64,000 nt of DNA, taken from positions 2,838,001-2,902,000 of the forward strand of contig CANUEZ040000117.1 in NCBI GenBank assembly GCA_948099385.1, in the 5' to 3' direction. The DNA is from Fasciola hepatica (taxonomy: Eukaryota > Platyhelminthes > Trematoda > Plagiorchiida > Fasciolidae). The notes beneath the pieces are model-generated. The model saw only the letters and a list, made by a program, of their open reading frames with translations, did no database searches and was not told the origin of the DNA. The position numbers were made by a program, and so were the translations under genes. Shown piece after piece: positions 34,001 through 45,330 of the stretch (within the stretch, counting starts at the first letter, position 1; each line of letters begins with the position of its first letter).

Positions 34001-35074
34001 CAGAAGCATTTACTCTCTGACCAGGCACAAAGCGATTCCATTGTGTTCACACTCTTTACTGTCGACCGTCAGTTTTACCTGATCTGTTGGATGAAGAAAG
34101 CAAAGCTCCAGCTTACTGGAGCGGTCGGAAGGCACTGGAAAAACTAGTTGTCGTGGCCAACCGATGAACGGTCAAGTGGGTGTCAACCTTGACTTGCAAG
34201 ACTCTCTCTATTACTCCTAGCAACAGCCGAGCTCGAATAGAGGGTCTAGAGCTAAAACAAGTTCCTCCATTCCAGCTCTGTCGATTGAGGCGACCGACGG
34301 CTTAAGCAAATACTGCTGTTGAGCATTTTCGTTCATTTCACTCCGGAAATCAAGGTCATAGAAGGTGCCATAAGCTCCATCAGGAGTTGAACAATAGCTG
34401 CATGGATAACATCGGACCTCGGTGCCTTGGTCCTTGCCAACCAATTAGCTCTATGAGCCTTCTGAGTCACCGTGAACGTCCTAGGTTCGCGATTCAGCCT
34501 CAGTGGAGGTCAGTTAAAGTCCTAAAGCCCAGGTGTCCTTCAAATACACCTGCTGGATTTGCTACCGAAAGGATTGGTCCTTCTGGAGTCTGTCGGCGAC
34601 TACCCGGCCCTGAAAATCTCTGACAATAATTACGCCCACCCCGGATCAGCTCTGAACTTGAAGTTATTGTTGCGTCACTTTCAGTTGGTTTTGCCCCTTG
34701 AAGTCATGCGGATTTCTCCCTCCGAATAACCTGCCCGATTCGGCTGGTCCACCATGCCTGTAATAAAAAATGATGTGCATCTGAGTCCAAAAACGATAAA
34801 CAGGTTCACTTCAGACTGAGCGAACGATTAGCCGGTGATCTTGGAGACGTGCATTGCCAGGTCACCCGTTACAACCTTTGCTATTCTGTTTTCACCAGTG
34901 ATCGCACTATTCAAGGTCGTCCATAGGCATTAATGGTAAACGATGGTAATCAATAACTAATTTATGGACAATCATCACGCCAGCTTCAGTGAGAATGAAG
35001 CCTTGGGATTCTGTGACCGCTGAGCGGTTCATGGACAACAATATACACTGACATTCGGCAAGATGATTTTTCAC
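34001..35074. other. Inner part of left arm, unrecognised
   Basis: Possible upstream RT of the adjacent LINE, but frames are heavily broken and no motif is secure. Open frames at 34217-34444 (minus) and 34387-34623 (plus) are identical in the other arm and have no recognised domain. Confidence 0.4.
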
Positions 35075-36550
35075 CCCTCAAGAAAGCAAAATAGTGAATA
35101 AAATCTTGGAATGTTAATTCAATAGGCACCGTTTTATACGAATACAAACCAGGGCGACACCTTAAAAGCAGAGAAAGCACTTTAAGAAAATCCAAGGTTT
35201 TTTAACTTTCGTATTCGCCACTCACTATTCTCCAAACTCGAAGGCAGAAAGACGAACTGTAATTAAGTATAGTAATTAGCGACAACTCTCTAAAGGCTAA
35301 GTGGGCTCCACCCATCGTTTGTTCATTGTTGGCTTCAACCCAACCACTATCGACGGCAAAGTGCTGGCAACCCTGAAACACCCTTAGCAAGCCCTTTCTA
35401 GATTTCCTCCTAACACCTTTTGAGTGCAAAACGTAAAGGAGCCAACCAAGGAGCGCAGACATACTCTCTCCTTACCGGATTTCTTCATCTCTGCTGGATG
35501 GCTCCAAAGCAATTAGGCGCTCCACTTTCCATTTATTGGTAAAAGGGATCAGGTTCTCATTAATTTCGAATGTTTTGTGAGTTAATCTCTACTTCTCCCA
35601 GAACTCAAACATTTTCGAACAATTGAAGAGACCAGTTCTGACGAAGCCAGCGCCTTCATGAACTCCCACTTGGAATCAGCCAACCTCCACAAATCTTCTG
35701 ATGAGATGGCAGAAAGTCTCGGAGGTTTGATCTTCTCCGCTGACAGGCTAGTCTTCAATAAAACTTGTCTTCCACAGCCGAATAAAAGGCCTCTCTCTTG
35801 ACTCCGCAGAGGCATCCTAGAAGAACTTGCAAGTACTTTCGTGTGTGAAGCCACAGGTCCCACAGGTGCGGAAAACTTCGGGATCATCCGCATCAGACGT
35901 GAAAACAATACCAAGTCCCATCAAAAGGGTAGTCCAGCAGTGGATAACTGCTCCTGCAAGGATGAACAAAACATTTTTTCTTTCATTGCGTGCTTCGTTT
36001 GGGGGGCACTACTCCGACGCCTCCATCTGTCAGAGACAATGCAGGATCCTTAGTCATATATCCATCCAAGTGCATGAACCCTTTAGCCCTATTTTTGTTG
36101 AATTTTCAGATCTATCCCCGTATGTCGAACTTCCGTGGACCCAGTACCTTTGGTCTTCGTTCTCATCCATACCACTATTTCTATTTTTGCAGTTATACAA
36201 GGTTTCTGTTGGTTCAGCGAACACCAATGGAGGTCTTGACTTGATCGGCCCCTACATTTCTGAGGAAGGGGTGGCCACATTAGTTGCTCTCTATGCACCT
36301 CATTTTCAGTGATGTTTATAGTGGAATTTTCTTCAGCAGCCGGAACAATGCAGTTATCGCACTCATCACGGAAAAGTGCAATAGACACCTTGCTCCGGTT
36401 TATACACCCACAAGTCGGACTAGCGTCACTGGCTAACTTTCCGGGCATATCCTCAGCAGTGCTGTTCTTTGCCATTTGCATAAAGAAAAGATCTCCTCCC
36501 CGTTCTAACATGAGTTTCTTTTGGCCGATCGTGCATCACCATTAGGCCTA
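35075..36550. other. Unrecognised stretch at start of spacer
   Basis: Overlapping frames on both strands (35827-36312 plus, 161 residues; 36089-36511 minus, 140 residues) lack secure motifs. By position it may be the endonuclease and linker of the plus-strand LINE whose RT palm lies at 36.56-36.95 kb. Confidence 0.4.
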
Positions 36551-36555
36551 CTGGC

Positions 36556-36950
36556 GTGGACGGTCTGACAAAGGTCTACAACGATGGTCATCCCTCGCTG
36601 GCTTTATTCATTTATTTCTCCAGGGTCATCGCCAAGATCCTGCATGCCACTCTTCTTTATAAGCAGCACGTTTACGAGCTCACAGGTTCCTTGCTTGATA
36701 CCTTGCACACTTTTCCTGCCGAACGCACCTTCGTTAATAAAATACGGAAAATATCTGTCTCAAGGTTCGGCAGTAATCAAGGGTGTCCCATAAAGTTCAG
36801 CCATATGTCCTTTCTGTTCTTGATCTACATAAATGATCTCCCGACAACCGTTTCAGTGGAAAAGGAAATATATACGGACGGAATGTTCCGCTGGACTTGA
36901 AGAGATGAACACTCCCCAAACCGCATTTCATGGAAGGCAAAGCTGATCCG
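36556..36950 (+). pseudogene. LINE reverse transcriptase palm fragment
   Basis: A 114-residue frame reads AERTFVNKIRKISVS, SNQGCP, then FLFLIYINDLPTTVS and EIYTDGMFRWT. These correspond to the RT motifs xRTFxVK, SGCPQGSVLSP, LLFLIYINDLP and the YADDxxxW active site. The active site is YTDG (36871-36882), so the second catalytic aspartate is lost. The frame stops just after it, and the downstream thumb was not recognised in 36.95-37.9 kb. Confidence 0.78.
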
Positions 36951-38190
36951 TGGAATGGAACCTTTCAGCTTATGATAACACGTGTGGGCAAGTCATTCAT
37001 CAAAGCCACTGGTCATGTGTTCCCCTTCAAAGGAGCTGGTTCCAGGTTTCTAGCTAGATTTTTATTCATCTTTCTTCCGTGATCACCGACATGCAAGCAA
37101 ATCTGCCGCTCAGATCATGACTATGGTTCGGGTTCCTTTATCCCGCCGCTCCATGGACTATTTCTTTGCAATTTTTGGTACAAAATTCTGTCCTGTTCGG
37201 AGGTATGGTAGTCTGATAGCGGATTCTAGTCTTGGCAAAGATCGTGCGATCCTGGGAAGGCCTCAGAGAGCTTCCTCCAGCGCTGCTTAAGGATTACTCC
37301 GCCTATTTTATCCAGTCATTTTTTCGCTTCCTAATTACCATCTTCTTGATCGATTGACGCATAAAATGCCACCCGGTTTTGAAGCTGCTATTTTTAAACC
37401 AGGTCAAAACGATTGCTTCCCCCTGTTCGTTCAGGCTCTTCTCTCCGCTGCCTCGGAAGAAATGTTTTAAAACCCAACCCAGGCACTTGTCTGGGGACTA
37501 GCCGTTTCTACCTGCAGAGCAGGTACTCTGTGGAATGCCTCTCCAAATTATACTGCTTTTATGGAGCAAAGCACTCTTCAAGGAAAAGGTAAAAGTCCAC
37601 CTCAGTCCCTCCAGCATCTCCTTGTCCAGGAGCAAAAACGTTGATAGATGCCTTTTATTGCAATTTCATTCCGCTACTTCCGGAAATGTCACAGCCCTAT
37701 TCATGCTGGAGCCCTGACCTTAGTGAGAAACTGGCTGATGCCACATATGTCTAGTTTCTGTGAACTTTTCATACCTCCTCTCTTCGCCTTCCTCTGCTTT
37801 CTTGCTAGTTCGGAGAATCTAACAGACCGTCAAATTTTCATCAAGAACCAGCACAATAAGGCCTCATGCATCAAGCCCGTTTAGTGACTCCAGATTTATA
37901 TTGGAAATAAATTTTGCCTTTTAGCGTCTCGTTGAATTCGCTCTGTGCGGTCAGCATTTCTACTGGAGCTTTGTTTATTGCAATATCCTTCACAACGTGG
38001 ACAGCCGATCCTCCAGTTTGCAAGTGGCCTTGGTGGACACCAAAGTTTGGTGCAATATTCAGAATCCACTGAAGTGCCACTAGGGTGCAGCAAGAAAGTG
38101 AAGCGAGACATCAAGCGATCCTTGAGAGCAGAGAAGAGGCATGTCCTGAGGCTAACGATGGTTACTTCTAGTCTGAGGCCACAGCTACAG
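36951..38190. other. Unrecognised stretch between LINE fragments
   Basis: Probably retroelement-derived by position between two plus-strand LINE RTs, but no motif is clear. Open frames at 37535-37717 and 37648-37884 (plus) are unassigned. Confidence 0.4.
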
Positions 38191-38199
38191 TCGCAGTAG

Positions 38200-39853
38200 G
38201 GTGCGTCGTCAACGAGAACGGAGTGCAGCCAACAAGAGCTTACGAGGAAGCGCAGGCTCTGAAGAATTTCTTCGAAAATTTGCATAGACAGGACACCGGG
38301 AGGCAGCGCGAGATCACCGTAATCCAGCAGACAACCATCATGAAAGAAACTGTCATTAGTAGTAGTGAGGTTGAACTGAAGCTGAGCAGCCTGAATAACA
38401 ATAAGACTGCGTGTCCGGGTGGTGTCCGTTTTGCCACTCTAAAACCCCTAGCAATCGTACAGGCTGAACTGCTAACACGGCTGTTCAGCGTTTCTCTAGA
38501 TGCGTGGGAGCTACCGGACTGTGGGATATTGGAGCATTGTTTACCCATTCACAAAGGAGGCAAACGGGAGGCGGCCTTTAACTACAGCCCCGTAGGCTTG
38601 CTACCAATAGCCCTCAAAGTTATAGAGGAGGTGTTCAGAGAGCGAGCAACAGAACATCCATGGAATCACCAGTCGACCGGTAATCAGCAACAAGTGTTTG
38701 TTAAATGAAGGTCTTGCCCCACTAACCCTCTAGCATTTTTTAGTGGGTTAACTTGCAGATTAGACCAAGGGAAACGAGTGGAGGTATGCCGCTTGGACTC
38801 TCAAAACGCCCCCGATTCAGTAAACCACCTTTCTTACTGGGTAAATTGGAGGCACTTGGAGTAGCTCCACAGATTTCAATGTGGATCGAGGGTTATATAA
38901 GTAAAGGTGCCCTCTTCGTACTGGCAGAGGACACCAGGTCTACTACGGCCCAGGTTTGCAGTAGTGTACCCATATTTTCCGTGCTGAGGCCACTGTAGTT
39001 CCTGGTATATGTGAATGATCTGGTACCGCACAAGACTGCTCGGGGTTCCTATTTGCAGAAGATGAAAAATATTAGGTGAACCAACGTCAAGGCAATTGCA
39101 GGCCGACTTAAACATGGCTGGTGCATGGGCTAAAATATGGGAGCTGCCGCTGAATGCAGCCAAATGAAAAAAATTGCAGACAGGCAGGAAAGGCGATGAA
39201 GACAGGTACGCGGGGCTGTCCGTCTCAGTCAGGATTGGATCCGCTGCCGTGGTAGGTGACGTAGGTGTGCTTGTGCAAGACAGCTTCAAACCCGCCAAGC
39301 AGTTCACGTCAGCAGTGGTCAAGGCAAATGGAACCCTTTTCAACATAAGGAGAACGTGGGTGTTTGGAGAGGCCGAAGTAATTCTTCGTATATACAAGGT
39401 GACCGTAGGGCACCACATGAAGACCTTTTTCAAGCATGTGAACCGAGCTCAGTGGAAGACAAATAGGTATCGAAGGACTTTCAAAGGAGAATTACTCGAA
39501 TGATAAACGAAATGCAAAGAAGGTATACCAGGAAAGATTATGACGCAAGATCTCTTCCCCTTGATCTCTACGGGCCAAAGGAGGATCTGATTGAGCGTCA
39601 TACGTTACTTAAGATGATCATTACCACCGACGGACAATTACTGACTCGTTGTCACAGTCTTGCACTCAGGGGACACGAGCATTACTGGGGCAAACCAAGA
39701 ACGAATAAGAGCATCAGGTCTTGTTTCTTTTTCCACCGTGACGTAAACAAGTGGAATAGGTTGCCTCCACATATGGTGACGGCAACCCCGGTTGTTGCCT
39801 TTAAGCACAAAATGGATGCATGCTGGAAAGAGGTATACTCAGATTTATACTAA
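38200..39853 (+). pseudogene. CR1-like LINE ORF2 remnant, nearly full RT plus C-terminus
   Basis: This is the best preserved LINE of the window. In order: linker AYEEAQALKNFFENLH (38230); LSSLNNNKTACPGGV and LKPLAIVQAELLTRLFSVSL (RT block 1); HCLPIHKGG and FNYSPVGLLPIALKVIEEV (block 2); degraded CPTNPLAFF and DSVNHL (38.7-38.8 kb); FLVYVNDL at 38999-39022; LFAED at about 39049-39063, where FADD is expected (first aspartate to glutamate); DVGVLVQDSFKPAKQ (39265); then in a new frame from 39500 ERHTLLKMI, RGHEHYW, FFFHRDVNKWNRLPPHMVTA and FKHKMDACWKEVY. Several frameshifts and stops show it is dead. Confidence 0.9.
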
Positions 39854-41630
39854 CCTTCCTAGGAAGTTTTATCTTTTATTAGTCTTAGCCGTCCATTCTC
39901 CCCTCACGACTGTCTATCTTACTTTGTATCTCACCGCTCTATTGTCTCCTTACTGTACCTACCTCCATCGAAACCTTTATATCGCCCTACTCATCACTCC
40001 ATACTGACATATTTGCATTATTCGAGGACTCGGAGTACGTCCCACATCGGGATAACTTCTAGTTGTGGCGCCAAATATACATTGTCGTTTGGTGCCTGTT
40101 CCCGAGGGCCGGCCCATTTCTTTTCCTGCACTTCAGCAGCTACAAATACCGGGCCATATTGAATACCTGGAGGGCTCAGCACGGTAAGACCCCCTGGGCT
40201 CACAGTGCAAGAAACTGAACGTTCACTGGATCAAGCCGCAATTTCTATGCCTTACCTGGCCTGATCTGACCTAAATCTCAGTGAATAGTAGAATATCTAG
40301 CATAGTTTTTCAATTTGTTCCTCCGGACATTGTGGTCGTCCATTCCCGCCTATTGACTACTTTATAATAATACATTCCAGTGGTTTCCAAGGGGCATGTA
40401 CACTTTACGCGAAACTCGATTGAGAACTTTTCCTCCAGCTCCCTATTTTGCAAGTGCAAAAACTGTTGTGTTTCTGCGCAGTATCCCGCCTCTACTTGGG
40501 CTTCGGAGAGAGCTTATCGATTAACGGAGTCTTTTCCTATGCCCTGGTGGCATTTCCTTGCAGAAAGTCCTCAGATTCACCCTTTGAAACACTGAAACAG
40601 ACAGCAACAGGCCAAGTGAAACAAAATTGGGCCCATTTAAGAGAACGGATATTTTTGTATACTTTCAATTTTTCCTTGCCCAACCCAGAGTAGTCCTGGT
40701 GGTAACAGTGCAAACAGTGATCATATTAAATACCACGTTTCTCTGCAATGCCATTCGCCGATTTTCTGTATTCTGACACATGTGACATTATATCGGTTCT
40801 TTTAGAGCCAACAAAAGTGGATACGGGGAACTGAGAAGCAGCCAGTTGAGAAACCACTGCCTACTAAAACTACAGAAGCAAATTCAGAAGAAAGAACCCT
40901 TGGGGGCTTCAGTGATAACTTCAGACCGCGGAGATAATTTAGGTACAAGTACCGCGCTGCCCGGTATTTAATTGAAGATAGCGATGGCTACGACTCCCAA
41001 ATTACTAAAACTAGGAAAAGCAAAATAAAAGAGAAGCGAGCAACATGGATCCCGAGTCACTAAAACCCGAAAGAAAAGGGGCGAGTTTAGATCCACGGCT
41101 TTGACCGGCGCACATTTGGCAGGCAGGAAGTATGCGACGATAACCGGGATCCCTTCGGCCAGTGAATCGCATCACAAAGTGTTTTCCACAAATTCGGTGT
41201 CTAGCCACGATCAACTCCATCCGCTATAACCGTTTGCAAAACAAACTCATCAACTTTATTGGTTCTGCCACTGTGCCCAAGCCTTCACTGTCATATCCAC
41301 TCGATCTAGATTTCTCGTCATGTTTTCTTTTGCCTTGTGACACCAAAAGTTTCCTACTCATTTACCCTAAGTTTGAACGCGCAACTAGCTTCAGGCAGTT
41401 ATTGAGTTATTAGAAGCCACGGGGCAGTTCATTGTTCCTCTATCTGCTCTAAAGGCAGTTGGTTTTCGCTTACCGAATAACACATTTATGACCATTCTGC
41501 TTCAGACGGTTGAGCCCTAGCTACTCTAGTTATTATCACGTCCAGTGTCACTCTGAAGGGGAAGCACGACCGACGTTATCTCAGTAAAAGCATTTTTTTA
41601 CCTGAAGAACTGGTATCGCAGTCCGTTGGC
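39854..41630. other. Unrecognised stretch after LINE
   Basis: The first 150 bp may be the LINE 3' untranslated region. No domain in the short frames (40380-40693 plus, 41011-41220 minus, 41162-41413 plus). Confidence 0.4.
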
Positions 41631-41635
41631 CATGT

Positions 41636-42118
41636 GTGGATCTTTTGGCACTCTGCCCCTTACCTGGGTGGTTCTGGGGATCAGGATATTACCTGAAACT
41701 CGGGAGTACCAAACTGACCAGTCATGGCTTTGTTTACTCTTTACACGTCCGTGCGTATCGGCTACCCACATCACAAAATTCAGTCAACCGTGACGCAATT
41801 TTTTCTGTGTGTTCCATTTCATGGCACTGTTTTGGGGTTCATTCGTTTGGGGAGTACCGGAAACCCACTGGGTTCGTAATCGAGGAATGGGTGCGGAACG
41901 ATCTACCGTTCGTGGCTGAATCACCAATTCTTTGGGTCTTGGAAGGCCCATTCTGTGGTGATTTGCGCTGTTGTGTTGCGATAATCATTCGCTTAGAAAA
42001 TGTAGAACTGCTGCAAGGGACAAAAGGGCCGCACTGGGTGCAGTTTCGTGAAAGTATACCGGCAGATGGAACGGCGGAAGTTGTTTATGGCAATGTGGCG
42101 GCCGCTGACTCCCGGTAG
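41636..42118 (+). other. Unassigned 160-residue open frame
   Basis: One of the longest uninterrupted plus-strand frames without a recognised relative. It is rich in W, F and G, has no obvious signal peptide, repeat or catalytic motif, and ends with a TAG stop at 42118. It has no neighbouring exon that I can join to it. It might be chance, an exon, or an unrecognised element part. I do not call it a gene. Confidence 0.25.
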
Positions 42119-43550
42119 CTGATCGCATTTATGGAGAGCTCAGTGAATTGAGTTTGGTCCTTCGAGAGTGGCCATTTCTTCTTCACCTCCATTTTTGATT
42201 GACTGCTCCAATATCCCTCTCTTTGAGAACTGTTGGGAGACGGGATTATTGATTGTCCTGCTGCTTCGTTTCGGTTCCACCCTCAGGGTCAGCTAAGGAG
42301 TAGGTACTGCCAAGTGCGATTTGCGAAGTTCAGCTTCACCAACACTCCGTATTCTGACATAACATGATTGTTATAAACTTTTCTTTTTCGGTAGATTAAT
42401 CTAGTTGAATTTCGGCAGGTCTGGATTTGGAAGTTTCTGAAAGTCCGCTCTCTATTGAGCTTAAGGGCCATTATTACGGCCTGTAGTACAGGTGGACGTA
42501 CTCCTTATCATGTTAAAAGACACTCTGGTCATATCAGTCAGCACTGCGAGGTTCGGTTACCGTGAAGCCACGAAAGGGATGAGTTGCCTTGTCACCGCCA
42601 AGCAAGGGAGCATCTTTTTCTACTACCCAAGCTCACAAGGCCGGGATGTACGGGACTGTCGTTACGCGTGTCCTATGACAAGATTCTTTGATGCGCAGTC
42701 TTTACTGGGGCGAGTAACTGTCGGCGGATGGGCAATGGCAGCCGGTCCATGGCATGAAAGAAAGGTATGAAAAACCCAACCGGTGGATGTGGCCATATAG
42801 AGCGCGTCATTCTTCACGGGTGGGGTCTGGAGCCCCCTCACAATCTTCGGCTGGATACGCTGAAGAATATGTTTGAGTGTTGTGATCAGCGGGGCTACTG
42901 CATCCACAATTTTTCTTCATAGACTGGATTTCGTCTTCTGTAGCTCCATCACTTACTCGTCCATATTCTTTTCACATTCATTTGTTCTTCTTGGGTTTGC
43001 CGCTTTTAGGTAGCAACCAAAGCTTTCTTTTCAATGAATGGTTAATGCCGGCCTGAACCAAAATCAACTGAAAAAGAGATGTCTACTAAAAAGTTCGAAA
43101 CTACACTTGTTGCACCATCAGGTGATTGGCCATCATGGGCAAAGGAGGTAAGAGAGAGCCACAGTTCCACTACAGGAAGTTAAAAGAACTCCTTAGTTTC
43201 TGCTACACCAGTGCTTCTTAAATTTGAACAGGCCCAGAGAAGTGCGAAAGGCATTTGACTGCTATGATTTTCTTGGGGGGGGGCTTTGCTGAGCTAACTT
43301 CTACCAAAGAGACTTGGTTAGACTACAATACTCTGAACTATGACGGGGGTTTGGATGTTTGACTGTTCTCTGTATAAAAATTCCTCGTCAGTCGTGAGCT
43401 TCTGCAAGCAACTATCCACTTCCGAGATCTTCAAGAGACAACAAATCTCCCGATGAGCTTGAAAGCTGTGGACTGTCAAAAGTTTCCGATGATTTGAAGG
43501 GGAGAGCTTTATCCCGGGCAGATCATGAATAAACTGCACTGCACTACTTA
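42119..43550. other. Unrecognised stretch
   Basis: Two short frames (42492-42770 plus, 42662-42907 minus) overlap without known motifs. A run of nine G lies at 43275-43283. The right end leads into a plus-strand LINE RT fragment. Confidence 0.4.
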
Positions 43551-43553
43551 GTC

Positions 43554-43845
43554 ATGGACTTTGCAAATTCTTTTCGGCGGGGTTTCCACGCTACGCTTTA
43601 TTTCTACCTGAAGGTACACGGAATTGGTGGCTAACTACTTCCCATTCTCCAGGGCTTTTTGACTGCGAGCTCCTTTGCGGCTTGGGTAGGCCTTCCAATA
43701 TATCCACCTGTAACGATTAATTTTGACATATCTAAGGATGCAGTCCTTGGCCCAGTTCTCTTCCCGATGTACGTTACTGATTTCGCAGAGAGCACTTCAG
43801 TTAGCATCATCGCGTAAGCCTATGACGTGACCTTCTGGGGCATCG
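43554..43845 (+). pseudogene. CR1-like LINE RT fragment
   Basis: The plus strand reads MDFANSFRRGFHATLYFYLK (family LDFxKAFDxVxHxxLLxKL), then VHGIGG, LQGFLTASSFAAWVG (GxxxxWIxxFLxxRxxxVxVG), then DAVLGPVLFPMYVTDFAEST (GSVLGPLLFLLYVNDLPES) and AYDVTFW after a stop (FADDVKxW; the first aspartate of the pair is tyrosine). So blocks 3-5 of the RT are present in order, with two stops. Its N-terminal and C-terminal parts were not found. Confidence 0.82.
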
Positions 43846-44614
43846 ACGCCAAAGAAGCATTTTCAGCCTTTGATCCAGATAAGCCCTCGTCTAATGACTA
43901 GAGCACACTAGTAAACGAAGTCAAAAGTACGAGCTTACCGTTTAGTGACAGTCCGGATCATCTTTACAGGATCATCACTGCCACTGGAATCCAAAAGTGG
44001 GCAACCATGAGATCCCCAGATTATAGCCCTGTGGCAAACTCTTCCAGTTCTCACCAGCAGTCATTCAGTGGATCCAATCTGCTGGTGTTCAACCTGAACA
44101 AATTACACCTCTCTGGAGTCTCTGGAGAATTGAAGATCCCATATGGAATTTTCACTGACCCACGGCTAGAGCAAGGGAGCCAGACTTTACAGCTTGCACC
44201 ATAATTCCGGGGACGTTTTTCGGAGTTCGAGTTTTGCAACGTATCAGTTAAAAGCTCACCAGTAAGCAAGAACACGAAACTGTCGCGCAGCTTATGATGA
44301 AGTCAGCTAGGGAACAACGCAAAAACCGGGTGAAAACGGGGCAAGTTAGCTGAACTGACTCGGCATTTGGTGTATATAATTTGGTCCAGGCTCCACACTC
44401 ACCTTAAGCTAAGGAGTCACAGTTTATACAGTCCTTGTAAATACAAAGAAAAGCAATAAATAGAGAGGGTGATAGTCAGCCGTCGAGACAGGCTGATGTC
44501 TAAGGTTAAAATGAACTCTTTCACCTTTCGTTCTGGTCATTATTGTGTCTAGTCCATTCCTGCTCCGTGAAAATACCTTGGCTTTTACCAGGTTGACCTC
44601 CGTGACGCGAGCTC
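43846..44614. other. Unrecognised stretch after LINE RT
   Basis: May include decayed thumb and C-terminus of the LINE RT to the left. An open frame at 44007-44204 (plus) has no clear motif. Confidence 0.35.
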
Positions 44615-44975
44615 ATGGTAACTGTAAGTCAGTTCTCGCAAATCGAGCAATGCGCAGACAATTCAAACGAATCACAAAACCAGATCAAGGTTAATTACTA
44701 GTTTCTGCGGTACTAAATTGCAATTCACAGAGGGCAAAAATATATACAAACCTCAAGTATGCGGCCAAATAGACTTCACAGTAAGACCCAAAGGTTAAAA
44801 GCCACATGGCTCAAGCACGACAGTCAGAAACGGTTCAAGGCCAAATTCAAATGTCACATATGGATAAACAAACGTAATACGTGTGGTATATGTGCGAGCT
44901 TTTCAAAGTAATGTCAAGTATAGTGAACTTCACAAGGCACGTAGAACATTTGGAAAGATTTCCAGTGTTTGTTTT
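44615..44975 (-). repeat. Dispersed repeat of about 365 bp (copy 2)
   Basis: Reverse complement of a diverged version of 29210-29580. Shared blocks include AGAAACGGTTCAAGGCCAAA, ATATACAAACCTCAAGT and TTTCAAAGTAATGT. Divergence is roughly 15-20% by eye, far more than between the two inverted arms, so this copy is independent of the large duplication. Confidence 0.72.
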
Positions 44976-45330
44976 TTCCAGTAACTTTGCGGGAGTTATT
45001 TAAATACTATCAAAATCGGTCGCGTCTACTGGGGTATGCAACAATAAAGATGAAGTGAAATGCCCAGGATTATTTCGCGTAATTTAACACTCTCGGGTGT
45101 TCAAACACTCTCATTGCTTTGTACGTTTTTCGAAATGAGAAAAGCTGGGGCGGTCTGTCTTACCTACCTTACTTAAGTGCTCCTTTGGACGTCACTACAT
45201 GATGTGCGCTGACTAATTTATTGTTCGCTCTGTAAAAAGTAAAGTCGTCAGAATATGTACCGTGGATTGTAGTAAAGCTTTTGGTGTCCAGCACTCCGTC
45301 AGTCCCATTCACCAGCACCTATTACGGATT
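44976..45330. other. Nothing recognised
   Basis: No open frame of note or repeat seen. TTTGGTGTCCAGCACTCCGTC near 45281 faintly recalls the FDxVxHxxL motif of a LINE RT, too weak to call. Confidence 0.3.

Larger units (their letters stand above)
27791..35074 (+). repeat. Left arm of 7.28-kb inverted duplication
   Basis: The reverse complement of 48188-55471. Matching positions sum to 83262 at every point checked along the arm, so there is no net insertion or deletion over 7,284 bp. I noticed about 13-15 single-base differences by eye (for example near 27.98, 28.06, 28.26, 29.27, 29.98, 30.24, 33.29, 33.53, 33.60, 33.90 and 34.99 kb), which is about 99.8% identity. The inner edge is sharp at 35074. 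The outer edge passes into about 70% similar sequence. Contents: high-GC and pyrimidine-rich DNA, a dispersed repeat near 29.2-29.6 kb, unrecognised DNA, and a decayed LINE on the minus strand. Confidence 0.97.

Noticed and set aside
35690..35730. Hammerhead-ribozyme-like core (CTGATGAG followed by GAAA)
   Set aside because: No stem II between the two core pieces and no matching stems I and III; the words occur by chance.
38876..39433. 185-residue open frame on the minus strand
   Set aside because: It is antisense to the clearly recognised LINE RT and thumb region on the plus strand, and has no motif of its own.
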